The notes under the pieces were generated by a model. That model was not told the DNA's origin. It was given only the letters and a program-made list of their open reading frames with translations, and did no database searches. From Synechococcus sp. UW179A (GTDB taxonomy: Bacteria > Cyanobacteriota > Cyanobacteriia > PCC-6307 > Cyanobiaceae), in assembly GCF_900473965.1 (NCBI RefSeq), contig NZ_UCNJ01000018.1, forward strand, positions 1-64,000: DNA of 64,000 nucleotides. Reading direction: 5' to 3'. Position numbers and translations under genes: made by a program. The stretch's first letter is position 1. Every line of letters begins with the position of its first letter. Below are positions 25,986 through 35,776 of this stretch, one piece after another.

Positions 25986-28004
25986 GTGAGTAAGCCCAGA
26001 AGAAAGAGCTCTGGATTCTCCAACACCCCCAAAAGCGAATCGAAAAAAATCAGTTCTGCTAGAAGAAGATTTGCAGATCACACCCACAAAGAGCAGCAAG
26101 CCATCGAGCTAATTAATCAGGGGAAACCACAAGAAGCAGAGCGTATTTATAGAGACTTAATTAAATCAGGAACAACAAATCACATTGTCTATGGAAACCT
26201 GGCTGCAATCTTGGGAATGCAGGGCAAATTTGATGAACTTATAGATCTTCTCAGAAAAACAATTGAGTTAGAGCCCAATTACCCAGACGCTCACAACAAC
26301 CTGGGTAATGCCCTCAAGAAGCAGGGCGACCTCACAGCCGCCATCACCTCCTACAACACTGCTCTCCAACTCCAACCCAACTATCCAGACGCCCACTACA
26401 ACCTGGGCAATGCTCTCCAACAGCAAGGCGAGCTCACAGCAGCCATCAGCTCTTACAACACTGCTCTCCAACTCCAGCCCAACTACCCAGACGCTCATAA
26501 CAACCTGGGAGTTGCGCTCCAGGAGCAGGGCGACCTCACATCAGCCATAGCCTCCTTCAACACTGCTCTCCAACTCCAGCCCAACTACCCAGACGCCCAC
26601 TACAACCTTGGTGATGCTTTACAGGAGCAAGGCAAGCTCACAGCTGCCATAGCCTCCTACAACACTGCTCTTCAACTCCAGCCCAACTACCCAGGGGCTC
26701 ATTTCAGCCTGGGCAATGCTCTCCAGCAGCAAGGCCAGCTCACCGCTGCCATTGCCTCTTACAACACCGCACTCCAACTCCAGCCTGAAGACCCAAGCAT
26801 TTATTACAACCTGGGCAATGCGCTCCAGGAGCAGGGCCAACTCACAGATGCCATTGAGAACTATCAAAAAGCAATTGAGATTGACCCGGCAAACTCAGAT
26901 GTTTTGTACGCCATTGGTCGAGCCCAACAGAAAAGAGGAGATATCAAAGAAGGCGTTCTCTACTTCCATCAAGTTATAAACATCAACCCTCAACATACGA
27001 AAGCACTTTTCCAGCTGAGCAAAAGCATCACAACCAACCAGGAAGCCATCGGATTAGCTGAAGATTTAAGCAAGCTAGACAAAAGCGAATTCAACGACAG
27101 AGAGGCTTCATTTTTAGAGTTTGCATTGGCGAACTGTTTTCATAAAACACTTGACTACGCAAAAGCCGCTCAACACCTAGCCAACGCAAACAGGCGGAAG
27201 CTAATTCACATGAATTCAGATCTTGACCTGCAGATACAAGAGACGATGCGGATTTTATCGCTGTCCGAACAAATTCAGCCTGGCCACCCATGCGACGGAA
27301 CGGGAAGAATTTTTATCATTGGAGCGCCTCGCTGTGGCTCAACATTACTGGAGTCAGTTTTAGCAACGAATCCCAACATCAAAGATCTAGGGGAGTCAAA
27401 AGCAATCGCCCAAGCCTTTGCTCACATTAAGCCAGGGAATGGGATGGGAATAGAACGATCTGAATTAGCCAAAGCCTATGCAAAGGCATCAAAAGAAGCT
27501 TTAACAAACTTTACTCATAGCGTAGACAAAAACCTGTACAACTTTAGATTTGCTGACGCAATAAAATGCTCTATGCCTGCCGCAAAGATTATTCACTGCC
27601 GCAGGAACCCACTTGACAATATCTTGTCGATGCTCAGAAGCAATCTGCGAGCCGGGAACAACTACACCGCGGATCCCTTGGACTCAGCGAAATTTCTAAT
27701 TCATCAAGAGCAGATACTATCCCCACTGAAAAAGAAATATGACAGTCAAATCTTCACATTTGACTATGACAATTTCACAAATAAGCCGGAAAGGCATGCC
27801 AGAGAATTAATTGAATGGATAGGCCTACAGTGGAACGAAGATTACCTACACCCAGAGCAGAGCAAAAGAATTATCAAGACCGCAAGTGTCATACAAGCCC
27901 GTCAGCCCATCAGCAACAAATCTGTAGGGGGTTGGAACAATTACAAAGATCTTTTGAAGCCTGCAGAAGCCGTTTTACGAGACAGCGGGCTTTTCAACAT
28001 TTAA
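25986..28004 (+). CDS. TPR-repeat protein with C-terminal sulfotransferase domain
   Basis: 672 residues from a GTG start. After a basic, Ser/Lys-rich N-terminus there are about nine TPR units (residues about 35-345); six central units are almost identical, each ending ALQLQPNYPDAH. Residues about 435-670 are a sulfotransferase domain: IFIIGAPRCGSTLLESVLAT is the PAPS 5'-phosphosulfate loop (Cys/Ser variants of the common PRSGTT), and CRRNPLDNILSML is the 3'-phosphate motif. The combination resembles TPR-sulfotransferases of marine cyanobacteria that may modify proteins or glycans. The acceptor is unknown. The ribosome site is weak. Confidence 0.8.
   Translation: MSKPRRKSSGFSNTPKSESKKISSARRRFADHTHKEQQAIELINQGKPQEAERIYRDLIKSGTTNHIVYGNLAAILGMQGKFDELIDLLRKTIELEPNYPDAHNNLGNALKKQGDLTAAITSYNTALQLQPNYPDAHYNLGNALQQQGELTAAISSYNTALQLQPNYPDAHNNLGVALQEQGDLTSAIASFNTALQLQPNYPDAHYNLGDALQEQGKLTAAIASYNTALQLQPNYPGAHFSLGNALQQQGQLTAAIASYNTALQLQPEDPSIYYNLGNALQEQGQLTDAIENYQKAIEIDPANSDVLYAIGRAQQKRGDIKEGVLYFHQVININPQHTKALFQLSKSITTNQEAIGLAEDLSKLDKSEFNDREASFLEFALANCFHKTLDYAKAAQHLANANRRKLIHMNSDLDLQIQETMRILSLSEQIQPGHPCDGTGRIFIIGAPRCGSTLLESVLATNPNIKDLGESKAIAQAFAHIKPGNGMGIERSELAKAYAKASKEALTNFTHSVDKNLYNFRFADAIKCSMPAAKIIHCRRNPLDNILSMLRSNLRAGNNYTADPLDSAKFLIHQEQILSPLKKKYDSQIFTFDYDNFTNKPERHARELIEWIGLQWNEDYLHPEQSKRIIKTASVIQARQPISNKSVGGWNNYKDLLKPAEAVLRDSGLFNI
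26274..26885 (+). repeat. six tandem 102-bp repeats encoding TPR units
   Basis: Units of 102 bp (34 codons) begin with CCCAA.TA.CCAGACGC and recur at about 26274, 26376, 26478, 26580, 26682 and 26784. The first to fifth are highly similar at DNA level, with silent and a few coding differences; the sixth is more divergent. The period matches one TPR exactly, so unequal crossing-over would change repeat number in frame. Confidence 0.9.
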
Positions 28005-28062
28005 AAAAAACAGCACTCGCGATGAATAACCGCCAGTCTGAAACTATTGCCAGCCGTTAAAG

Positions 28063-28839
28063 ATGAATCCAGCGCTGCAGCAACGGCGAGAATTCTGCTT
28101 TCTGGTGCTGGCCGGGCTATTTCTAGGGACCCTGGGCATGCTCAACATCTTGGGCCTGACCCGTTTTCTCGAACTAGGCCACATCGGCTCCTGGCCGATT
28201 GTGGTGGCCGTTGGCGCCCTGCCCTACCCGATCACCTTTCTCTGCACAGACCTGATCAGCGAACTGTGGGGAGAGCAGAGAGCGGCCCAGGTTGTATGGG
28301 TTGGCCTGCTGCTCAATGGTTGGGTGGTGCTGATCCTCTGGCTTGGAGGAATCTTGCCTGGAGTGGAGGGTGCACCTGACAACACCTTCTTCGAAATCCA
28401 ACGCCTGGCCTTCGGATCAGTGATCGCCTCTATGGCCGCCTATCTCGCGGCCCAGTTTGTGGATGTGCGCATGTTCCATTTCTGGAAAAGGGTGAGCAAT
28501 GGCAAGGCACTCTGGCTGCGCAACAACGGCTCCACGCTGGTGAGCCAGCTGGTGGACACAAGCGCTGTTGTGCTGATCAGCCATTACGCCTCTGGAGTAT
28601 TGCCTGTGCGACCCGCTGAACCCGTGGCTCCGCAACTGATCTCGTTCATCGCCAGTGGCTATCTGTTCAAATCCTTCGCTGCACTGGCGGACACCCTTCC
28701 CTTCATCTGGATCACGGGTTGGCTGAGACATTGGCTGGAGATCCCAAGCAGCGGTAGTGAGATCGGAGGCGATGACGATCCCTGCATGCAAGTGATGACA
28801 AGCACCAATCCGCTGCCAGGCTTGGAGCAGCAGAATTAG
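28063..28839 (+). CDS. queuosine precursor transporter (YhhQ/VUT family)
   Basis: 258 residues with about six membrane helices. The family block is LPYPITFLCTDLISELWGEQRA near residue 50, followed by a hydrophobic segment and AAQFVDVRMFHFWK. The region LRNNGSTLVSQLVDTSAVVL is also typical of DUF165/YhhQ. Members import queuosine precursors such as preQ0/preQ1 for tRNA modification. No other queuosine gene is seen nearby. Confidence 0.8.
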   Translation: MNPALQQRREFCFLVLAGLFLGTLGMLNILGLTRFLELGHIGSWPIVVAVGALPYPITFLCTDLISELWGEQRAAQVVWVGLLLNGWVVLILWLGGILPGVEGAPDNTFFEIQRLAFGSVIASMAAYLAAQFVDVRMFHFWKRVSNGKALWLRNNGSTLVSQLVDTSAVVLISHYASGVLPVRPAEPVAPQLISFIASGYLFKSFAALADTLPFIWITGWLRHWLEIPSSGSEIGGDDDPCMQVMTSTNPLPGLEQQN

Positions 28840-28843
28840 CGCC

Positions 28844-28987
28844 ATGGATGCTGCTCTCTCCGGCTTCAACCTGGGCACCGTGCTGTTGTTCAGCTGCGGT
28901 CTGTTTGTGACCGCCACCCTGTTCTTCGGAACTCTCGGCGGCTACTACAACACCGATCAGTACGACGGCAACGGCACAGCTCACTAA
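28844..28987 (+). CDS. small single-helix membrane protein, 47 residues
   Basis: The ATG at 28844 is four bases after the transporter stop. The sequence begins MDAALSGFNLGTVLLFSCGL and continues FVTATLFFGTLGGYYNTD, then a short polar end. One transmembrane helix is clear and the shape resembles the small subunits of thylakoid complexes, but no specific subunit is recognised. The fit between neighbours and the open codon pattern support a real gene. Confidence 0.55.
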   Translation: MDAALSGFNLGTVLLFSCGLFVTATLFFGTLGGYYNTDQYDGNGTAH

Positions 28988-29031
28988 AGCCAGCTCGCAA
29001 GATCAATCCTCAAGCCCACGCCACGCTCGGC

Positions 29032-29820
29032 ATGCCTTCCATCCTCCCCGGCCCGGCGGCCAGCAAAGACGCCATTCGCCTGGCTCTGCAGAGCTGGCCC
29101 GACGTTGATCGGTACCTGCAGAGTTGCAAGGGAATCATCGTGCCCCTTGGATCCACTGAACAACATGGCCCAACAGGCGCTATCGGCACCGATGCCCTGA
29201 CCGCCGAAGCCGTGGCACTCGAGCTGGGACAGCTGAGCGGTGTATTGGTCACACCTGTGCAGGCCTTCGGCATGGCCGAACACCATCTTGGATTTGCGGG
29301 CACCATGAGCCTGCAGCCCGCGACCTTACTGGCTGTGATGCATGACCTCGTGATGTCACTGGCCACCCACGGCTTCGAGCGAATCCTGGTGGTCAATGGC
29401 CACGGCGGCAACATCGCGACAACCAAGGCAGCCTTTGCTCAGGCCTATGGCACCGCCGCAAGCCGCGGCCTGGAAGTCGCCCCACGTTTGCGCTGCAGGC
29501 TTGCGAACTGGTTTATGGCCGGTCCCGTGATGAGGCGCGCACGTGAGCTCTATGGCGACCGTGAGGGACAGCACGCCACCCCCAGCGAGATTGCTGTCAC
29601 CCTGCATCTCCATGACAGCTTGATCAACAAGCAGAGATCACTACCGGAGCCAGCTCCCTGCGGATCAATTCATGGACCAGCAGACTTCCGGCGCCGCTAC
29701 CCGGACGGACGCATGGGATCAGACCCCTTTCTGGCCAGACCGGAACATGGCCATGAGCTGTTAAACACAGCCGCTAAGGCATTGCGCGAGGATCTTGAAA
29801 ATTTTCTCGCCGCTTCATGA
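29032..29820 (+). CDS. creatininase-family amidohydrolase
   Basis: 262 residues. The metal-binding features of the creatininase/MftE superfamily are present: [12 protein letters not shown] (Glu, His), [11 protein letters not shown] (Asp), and [17 protein letters not shown]. Cyanobacterial members have no proven substrate; roles in hydrolysing cyclic amides have been suggested. The stop overlaps the gatC start (ATGA), so the two are translationally coupled. Confidence 0.8.
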   Translation: MPSILPGPAASKDAIRLALQSWPDVDRYLQSCKGIIVPLGSTEQHGPTGAIGTDALTAEAVALELGQLSGVLVTPVQAFGMAEHHLGFAGTMSLQPATLLAVMHDLVMSLATHGFERILVVNGHGGNIATTKAAFAQAYGTAASRGLEVAPRLRCRLANWFMAGPVMRRARELYGDREGQHATPSEIAVTLHLHDSLINKQRSLPEPAPCGSIHGPADFRRRYPDGRMGSDPFLARPEHGHELLNTAAKALREDLENFLAAS

Positions 29821-30110
29821 GCAAGATCACTGCCGACGACGTGCGCAAGGTGGCCCATCTAGCCCGCCTCGATCTGCCCGAAGAGAAAATCACGACCTAC
29901 ACAGGTCAGCTCGAGCGAATTCTCGATTATGTGGATCAGCTCCAGGGCGTGAGCACCGAAGGCGTTCCTCCTACCACCCGTGCGGTGGAAGTGGTGAATG
30001 CCACCAGAGATGACAGGGTGGAAGCTACCCAGGTGCGGGAGGAACTGCTGGAACAGGCACCTCAAAGAGAGGGAGACTTCTTCCGCGTACCCAAAATTCT
30101 GGCTGAATAA
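29817..30110 (+). CDS. gatC: Asp-tRNA(Asn)/Glu-tRNA(Gln) amidotransferase subunit C
   Basis: 97 residues beginning [20 protein letters not shown], the standard GatC opening, followed by [20 protein letters not shown] and a C-terminal [10 protein letters not shown] block. The subunit wraps around GatA and holds the GatA-GatB complex together. The partner subunits are not in this window. Confidence 0.93.
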   Translation: MSKITADDVRKVAHLARLDLPEEKITTYTGQLERILDYVDQLQGVSTEGVPPTTRAVEVVNATRDDRVEATQVREELLEQAPQREGDFFRVPKILAE

Positions 30111-30111
30111 T

Positions 30112-31140
30112 TCAGCGAGAAGAGTGTCTCTTTTGCTCGGTTTTGATCGTAATTTGGTTGACGAACCCAAGCCATGAACGTCTCAATCGACGCACTGGCA
30201 TGAACCTGGCCACGCGACGCATTTTTCCCCTACGGCGTTTATGGCTGCGAACACCGACAAGAATGTCGTAAAGGAAGTTATATCCATCACGCTGTGTTTC
30301 AAAAATCCCCAGGCGCTGAGGTGAGCCTTTCGAGTCAAGCAAAGGCTTTGTAGCTTCATAAGCAGGTTTGTAATCAAACCAGGGAATTGATGGCCAGAGA
30401 TGATGAATCAGGTGATAATTCTGCCCCATGATCAACCAATTCATCAGCCTGCCTGGGTAGATTCTGGAGTTTTTCCAGCGATTGCGAGATGTAAAAGGTC
30501 GGTGAGGGAGGTAATCAAAAAAGAGTCCCAGAGTTACCCCCACCATCAGTGCTGGAGCAAACCAGCAGTTGAAGATGAAAGGCAGAAATTGAAACTTGGC
30601 AGCAGCAAGAACAATCACCAGAAACACACTGCGCTCGAGCCCCCACTGCATCAATTCCCAGCGCTTCCACAACCTTCGCTGAAAGAAAAACCACTCGTGA
30701 TAGAAAAATCTTGGAGCGATCAGCCAAAGAGGTCCAAAGGTGCTCACGATGTGATCCGGATCATTTTTCGGATCGTTCACATGGGCGTGATGCTCAAGAT
30801 GAACCCTCGTGAACACTGGGAAACTGAAACCGAGCAGCAGGGCTGAGCCATGACCCATGGCCTGATTGATCCAGGGGACCGGATGCGCCGATTTATGGCA
30901 AGCGTCATGGATGACGGTGCCTTCCAGGTGCAGAGCCAGAAAACCTGTGCTCAAGAGCACTGGCAGAGGCCACCCCGCTGAAAACCAGCCCCAGATCGTG
31001 AGTGCGGCCAGCACATAACCACCGATGAATAACCCCACAGTGAGGTTCAAAGCTGCAGGTGGTGCAAGGAATTCCCTCGGAACAGAGCGCAAGCGCGTCT
31101 CGGAACCTTGCGTTGCAGGTTTGGTGATGGCCTGTGTCAT
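30112..31140 (-). CDS. crtR: beta-carotene hydroxylase (CrtR-type fatty acid desaturase superfamily)
   Basis: The ATG at 31140 gives 342 residues (MTQAITKPATQGSETRLRSV...); an in-frame start 31 codons upstream lies in the tRNA region and is rejected. Histidine boxes HDACH, HLEHHAH and HLIHHLWP bind the di-iron site. At least four membrane helices surround them. PLWLIAPRFFYHEWFFFQRRLW and NYHLIHHLWPSIPWFDYKPA are typical of CrtR, which makes zeaxanthin from beta-carotene, the main photoprotective carotenoid in these organisms. It is convergent with gatC with one base between. Confidence 0.88.
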   Translation of the reverse strand: MTQAITKPATQGSETRLRSVPREFLAPPAALNLTVGLFIGGYVLAALTIWGWFSAGWPLPVLLSTGFLALHLEGTVIHDACHKSAHPVPWINQAMGHGSALLLGFSFPVFTRVHLEHHAHVNDPKNDPDHIVSTFGPLWLIAPRFFYHEWFFFQRRLWKRWELMQWGLERSVFLVIVLAAAKFQFLPFIFNCWFAPALMVGVTLGLFFDYLPHRPFTSRNRWKNSRIYPGRLMNWLIMGQNYHLIHHLWPSIPWFDYKPAYEATKPLLDSKGSPQRLGIFETQRDGYNFLYDILVGVRSHKRRRGKMRRVARFMPVRRLRRSWLGFVNQITIKTEQKRHSSR

Positions 31141-31194
31141 CAGCGAGGGGAGATTGGCTGATCGCAGAGAGTTGAACCAAATTAGGGAAATGGA

Positions 31195-31276
31195 TGCCCA
31201 CCGGGGGACTTGAACCCCCACGACCGAAGCCACTGGTACCTAAAACCAGCGCGTCTACCAATTCCGCCAGATGGGC
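31195..31276 (-). tRNA. tRNA-Leu (TAG)
   Basis: On the minus strand the acceptor GCCCATC pairs with GGTGGGC, with discriminator A. The D arm GGCGGAATTGGTAGACGC is class II, and the anticodon loop TTTAGGT in a CTGGT/ACCAG stem gives anticodon TAG. There is a long variable arm and T loop TTCAAGT. CCA is not encoded. Confidence 0.93.
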
Positions 31277-31327
31277 AAGTTGCAACTTTAGGCAGAGAAC
31301 CAGAATGCACTCAGACACGCGGACGCC

Positions 31328-31867
31328 TTGATGCTGGCCACAATCGCCGGAGACCTCTGTCTGCTGATGGGCCTGGCGGTACTGCTGCTGCCCTTGCTCG
31401 CCACTGAGCTGAGCCGGCCCAGGGATGGGGTTTGGGGAGGCGTTGTGCTGTTACTCGGCCTGGTTTTGGTTACCAGCAGTGACCGCCTTCGCGGCGCACC
31501 GATGCTGGCCGTCATTTGCAGTGCATTGCTCATCAGTCGACTGGGCGCAGAAGTGGCCCAATCACGCTGGCAACATCTCAGCCAGGACGAGCAACAGCGC
31601 CTGCAATCCAAAGAACGTTGGGCGACGAGCGTGCAACAACTCGGAACTTCCGTCACCACCCTTCTAGGCAATATCGGTGCTGCTGTCGGCAACCTGAAAC
31701 CTGAGCCACCCGCTGCCAATCGTGAAGAAGGCAGTAACCGCAGCGGCAAACGCTGGGTTCGCCCAGAGAACTCCAACCAGCAAGGCAGCCCGGAGCAAGC
31801 TCTTAAAACAGCCCTGGAGAAGCCCAAGGAGGCAAAGGCACCCAAGTCGGCCAGCGAAGACGGATAA
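31328..31867 (+). CDS. membrane protein, possibly Ycf66-like
   Basis: 179 residues (ATG at 31331 is also possible). The N-terminal 75 residues contain two or three hydrophobic helices ([44 protein letters not shown]), like the Ycf66 N-terminal domain. The rest is polar and probably disordered, ending in a Pro/Lys/Glu-rich tail. It overlaps nothing but ends just before ileS. The Ycf66 assignment is weak. Confidence 0.5.
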   Translation: MMLATIAGDLCLLMGLAVLLLPLLATELSRPRDGVWGGVVLLLGLVLVTSSDRLRGAPMLAVICSALLISRLGAEVAQSRWQHLSQDEQQRLQSKERWATSVQQLGTSVTTLLGNIGAAVGNLKPEPPAANREEGSNRSGKRWVRPENSNQQGSPEQALKTALEKPKEAKAPKSASEDG

Positions 31868-31889
31868 TTCCGTCTGCAGCTGCCCAACC

Positions 31890-34814
31890 GTGAGCAAGGA
31901 GACGCGCGACGCCAACGCCGAAGGACGCCCCTCCTACAAGGACACGCTCAACCTGCTGCAAACCGGCTTCGGCATGCGCGCCAATGCTGTGAAGCGAGAA
32001 CCGGAGCTGCAGGCGTTCTGGGCCGAACAAGGAATCGACCTGAAGCTCGGCCTCAACAATCCTGGGGGAGTCTTCACGCTGCACGACGGACCGCCCTACG
32101 CCAACGGCCCCCTGCACATGGGCCACGCCTTGAACAAGGTTCTCAAGGATGTGATCAACAAGTATCAAATCCTGCGGGGACGCAAGGTTCGGTACATCCC
32201 TGGATGGGACTGCCATGGCCTGCCGATCGAGCTGAAGGTGCTGCAGTCGATGGATCAGGAACAGCGCCAAGCACTCACTCCCATCAAGCTGCGCAAAAAG
32301 GCTGCCGCCTACGCCAGCAAGCAGGTCGACAGCCAAATGAAGGGGTTTCAACGCTGGGGCATCTGGGCCGACTGGCAGCAGCCCTACCTCACTCTTCAGA
32401 AGGACTATGAAGCAGCCCAGATCAGGGTTTTCGGCGACATGGTTCTCAAAGGGCACATCTACCGGGGCCTCAAACCAGTGCATTGGAGCCCCAGTTCGCA
32501 AACAGCGCTGGCTGAGGCTGAGCTCGAATATCCCGATGACCACACCAGCCCCAGCGTTTACGTGGCCTTCCCAGCCGTTGAATTGCCCCCGGTCCTGCGT
32601 GACGCCCTGACAGCAGCGGGAATCGCCTTGCCAAGCGATGCCGATGCCCTCGGCCAGGCTTTTCAGGTGGCGATCTGGACCACAACTCCCTGGACGCTTC
32701 CGGCCAACCTGGCGGTCTCGGTCAACGAACGGCTGGACTACGCCCTGGCCGACGATGGCAAGGGGCGATTGCTTTTGGTTGCCGCTGACCTGATCGACTC
32801 CCTCGCCACAACACTCGAGTTACCACTCGTCCGCAAAGCAACAGTCAAAGGAGCTCTGCTCGCTGGACTGACGTATCGCCATCCCCTACTGGATCGCACC
32901 AGTCCCGTTGTGATTGGCGGTGAATACATCACCACGGAATCAGGCACAGGCCTGGTGCATACCGCTCCCGGACACGGTGTTGATGACTTTCACACGGGAC
33001 AGAAAAACGGACTGCCGGTTCTCTGCCCTGTCGATGCAGCAGGAAACCTCACGGAGGAGGCGGGACCCTTCGCCGGCCTCAACGTCCTGAAGGACGCCAA
33101 CCCAGCAATCATCGAGGCGCTTGAGACGGCGAGAGCGCTGCTCAAGCAGGAGGCCTACGGGCACCGCTACCCCTATGACTGGCGCACGAAAAAGCCCACG
33201 ATTTTCCGCGCTACTGAACAATGGTTCGCCTCCGTGGACGGCTTCCGCCAGCAGGCCCTCGATGCCATTGATCAAGTCGAGTGGACTCCCACTTCAGGGC
33301 GCAACCGCATCGAAGCGATGGTGAAGGAACGGGGCGACTGGTGCATCTCACGTCAGCGCACCTGGGGTGTGCCGATCCCAGTCTTCTACAACCGCAGTGG
33401 AGGCGACGTTCTGCTCAACGCCGACACGCTTGCTCACATCGAAGCGCTGATCGGCGAACACGGTGCAGACGTGTGGTGGGAAAAGGACGAGGCCGATCTA
33501 CTGCCGCCCGCCTATGCCGATCAAGCGGATCAGTGGCGCAAGGGCACCGACACGATGGACGTCTGGTTCGACTCCGGCTCCAGCTGGGCAGCAGTCTCCA
33601 GCCAGAAAGAGACCCTCAGCTACCCCGCCGATCTCTACCTAGAGGGCTCCGACCAACATCGCGGCTGGTTCCAGAGCTCACTGCTCACATCGGTAGCAGT
33701 CAATGGCCATGCCCCTTACCAACGGGTGCTCACCCACGGTTTCGCCCTCGATGAGAAGGGTCGCAAGATGAGCAAATCGCTGGGCAACGTTGTTGACCCG
33801 ATGGTGATCATCGAGGGCGGCAAGAATCAGAAGCAGGAGCCTGCCTACGGCGCAGATGTGCTGCGCCTGTGGGTGAGCTCGGTTGACTACTCCGCTGATG
33901 TGCCGATTGGTGCCGGGATCTTGCGTCAGCTCGCGGATGTTTACCGCAAGGTTCGCAACACCAGCCGCTACCTGCTTGGCAACCTCCACGACTTCAATCC
34001 TGCCGGCGACGCGGTTCCTGTGGCTGAGCTGCCACTGCTGGACCGCTGGATGCTGCAGCGCACTGCGGAGGTGATGGATGAAATCACGGAAGCGTTCGAG
34101 AGCTATGAGTTCTTCCGCTTCTTTCAGTTGCTGCAGAACTTTTGCGTCACCGATCTGTCGAACTTCTATCTCGACATCGCCAAAGACAGGCTCTATGTGA
34201 GTGCCCCTTGCGACCATCGACGGCGGAGCTGCCAGACCGTGATGTCTTTGATCATCGAACGCCTGGCCGGCCTGATTGCTCCAGTGCTTTGCCACATGGC
34301 CGAGGACATCTGGCAGAACCTGCCCTACGAGGTCGAGGAGAGATCAATTTTCAACCGCGGCTGGCCGACAGTTCCGCCCGAGTGGCGCGATCCCAGCCTT
34401 AGCGAACCCATTCAGCGATTGCGCGAGCTGCGTGCTGCGGTGAACAGAGTTCTTGAAGACTGCCGCAGCCGACAGGAACTAGGGGCATCGCTGGAGGCAG
34501 CCGTCAGAATCGAAACCCGCAAGCCCGAGCTGGAATCAGCCCTTAACTGGTTAAACGAGAACGGCAACGCGGAAGCCGATGGCCTGCGCGACTGGCTACT
34601 GGTCTCACAACTGCAACTAGGAGGAGAGCCCTGGGCCGAACTCTTGGCCAACCAGACCGACGACACCGCGATCATTGAGGTGAGCAGAGCGCGTGGAATC
34701 AAATGCGAACGCTGCTGGCACTACGAAAGCGATGTCGGACAGCACAGCCAGCATCCGGCACTCTGCGGACGCTGCTGCAGTGTTCTAAATCGACGTGATC
34801 ACCAGCTGGCCTGA
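31890..34814 (+). CDS. ileS: isoleucyl-tRNA synthetase
   Basis: A 974-residue class I synthetase. The GTG start at 31890 gives [20 protein letters not shown]; longer in-frame extensions run into the upstream gene. The HIGH-type motif is [10 protein letters not shown], the KMSKS motif is [10 protein letters not shown], and the editing domain carries the [12 protein letters not shown] segment. The C-terminal zinc finger is [10 protein letters not shown] with a second CGRC. It is the bacterial-type enzyme. Confidence 0.95.
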   Translation: MSKETRDANAEGRPSYKDTLNLLQTGFGMRANAVKREPELQAFWAEQGIDLKLGLNNPGGVFTLHDGPPYANGPLHMGHALNKVLKDVINKYQILRGRKVRYIPGWDCHGLPIELKVLQSMDQEQRQALTPIKLRKKAAAYASKQVDSQMKGFQRWGIWADWQQPYLTLQKDYEAAQIRVFGDMVLKGHIYRGLKPVHWSPSSQTALAEAELEYPDDHTSPSVYVAFPAVELPPVLRDALTAAGIALPSDADALGQAFQVAIWTTTPWTLPANLAVSVNERLDYALADDGKGRLLLVAADLIDSLATTLELPLVRKATVKGALLAGLTYRHPLLDRTSPVVIGGEYITTESGTGLVHTAPGHGVDDFHTGQKNGLPVLCPVDAAGNLTEEAGPFAGLNVLKDANPAIIEALETARALLKQEAYGHRYPYDWRTKKPTIFRATEQWFASVDGFRQQALDAIDQVEWTPTSGRNRIEAMVKERGDWCISRQRTWGVPIPVFYNRSGGDVLLNADTLAHIEALIGEHGADVWWEKDEADLLPPAYADQADQWRKGTDTMDVWFDSGSSWAAVSSQKETLSYPADLYLEGSDQHRGWFQSSLLTSVAVNGHAPYQRVLTHGFALDEKGRKMSKSLGNVVDPMVIIEGGKNQKQEPAYGADVLRLWVSSVDYSADVPIGAGILRQLADVYRKVRNTSRYLLGNLHDFNPAGDAVPVAELPLLDRWMLQRTAEVMDEITEAFESYEFFRFFQLLQNFCVTDLSNFYLDIAKDRLYVSAPCDHRRRSCQTVMSLIIERLAGLIAPVLCHMAEDIWQNLPYEVEERSIFNRGWPTVPPEWRDPSLSEPIQRLRELRAAVNRVLEDCRSRQELGASLEAAVRIETRKPELESALNWLNENGNAEADGLRDWLLVSQLQLGGEPWAELLANQTDDTAIIEVSRARGIKCERCWHYESDVGQHSQHPALCGRCCSVLNRRDHQLA

Positions 34815-35092
34815 GCCAGCAGGTCGTCCGGTTTCAGAGGACCGACAAGACGTGTTTCGCCGGCAGGATCCAGAGGGCCCTGAAGCAGTTCCGCCCAGTC
34901 CAGGCGCGTTCCCTCGGGGATCACCGAGGCGTCTGGATCGAAGGCTGTTGGATGGGTTGTGCTGCTGCTGAAGCCACGAAAAATCAACAGTTCAAACGGC
35001 TCATCCAGTACAAATCCGTGCAACCTCACCACCCGATCAGGGCTCAGACGCGTGCGCTCTTCCAGACCCTGAACCAGAGCGATGGAGTCCAT
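34799..35092 (-). CDS. conserved hypothetical cyanobacterial protein
   Basis: 97 residues, [20 protein letters not shown]..., with a central [18 protein letters not shown] block and the ending [13 protein letters not shown]. Small and soluble; possibly the DUF7734 type, but function is unknown. It overlaps the 3' end of ileS by 16 bases and its start is two bases after the DUF3177 stop, indicating an operon. Confidence 0.65.
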   Translation of the reverse strand: MDSIALVQGLEERTRLSPDRVVRLHGFVLDEPFELLIFRGFSSSTTHPTAFDPDASVIPEGTRLDWAELLQGPLDPAGETRLVGPLKPDDLLAQASW

Positions 35093-35094
35093 GA

Positions 35095-35706
35095 TCAGAA
35101 ATCCCCTGCGACCCTTCCCTGCTTAGGAAGACGCACCAGAGCCCACTGCAACAGACCCACGACATAAGCCACCAGCGCCACGTATCCAATGAACGCGGCA
35201 ACGGCCATCGTCCACTCACCGCCGAAGACGAAGTCAAACACCCGCTCAGCGACCCGATGCAGCCCCTGGGGTGCCTCCAGCCACACCCGACAGGCATCAG
35301 TCCCAAGCTGACGGGTGCAGCCCAGTGCCGAACCGGACATCACGGCAGCGAACACAGCGAAAACTGTGAGGGACCATCGCCAGACCCGCACCGTGAACGG
35401 CAGCGCACGACCAGGAGGGCTGTCGGCCAGCTCCTCATTAAGGTCAACCCAGAACCACAGAGACGCAGCCATCAGCAGAGGAGCGAGGAATGCCGTGAGA
35501 TAACCGATCGGCCGTTGATCAGTAAGCAACAGCACGCTGATGGCCAGCAGGCTCGCCACTTTCCAGTAGATCCCGAGCAACCTCACTAGGGCAGGGTCAC
35601 GTCGCAGCCCCGACCAGATCAGAAGCACCAGCGGAATCCCGAGAGCAATCGTTGCCCCCAGGCGATAGGTCAGCCACACCAGGGTGCGTGTTGTGAAATC
35701 GGACAC
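35095..35706 (-). CDS. DUF3177-like membrane protein
   Basis: 203 residues with five or six hydrophobic helices. The first is IALGIPLVLLIWSGLRRDPALVRL, then LLAISVLLLTDQRPIGYLTAFLAP and WFWVDLNEEL, typical of the cyanobacteria-specific DUF3177 family. The Cys pair GCTRQLGTDACRVW may form a disulfide. Role unknown. It is divergent from the FIST gene, whose ATG lies 71 bases away. Confidence 0.7.
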   Translation of the reverse strand: MSDFTTRTLVWLTYRLGATIALGIPLVLLIWSGLRRDPALVRLLGIYWKVASLLAISVLLLTDQRPIGYLTAFLAPLLMAASLWFWVDLNEELADSPPGRALPFTVRVWRWSLTVFAVFAAVMSGSALGCTRQLGTDACRVWLEAPQGLHRVAERVFDFVFGGEWTMAVAAFIGYVALVAYVVGLLQWALVRLPKQGRVAGDF

Positions 35707-35776
35707 CGGCCAGGGACATCAGAGGGCCATTATCACGGTCATCCAGCAGGTCGAAAGGATTGGTAAGGTCCAATCC

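Noticed and set aside
26274-26885. Possible CRISPR array
   Set aside because: The repeats are contiguous 102-bp TPR codons with no spacers.
34799-34814. Overlap of the small hypothetical gene with ileS as evidence against it
   Set aside because: A 16-base tail-to-tail overlap is common in compact cyanobacterial genomes; the frame has its own coupling to the DUF3177 gene.
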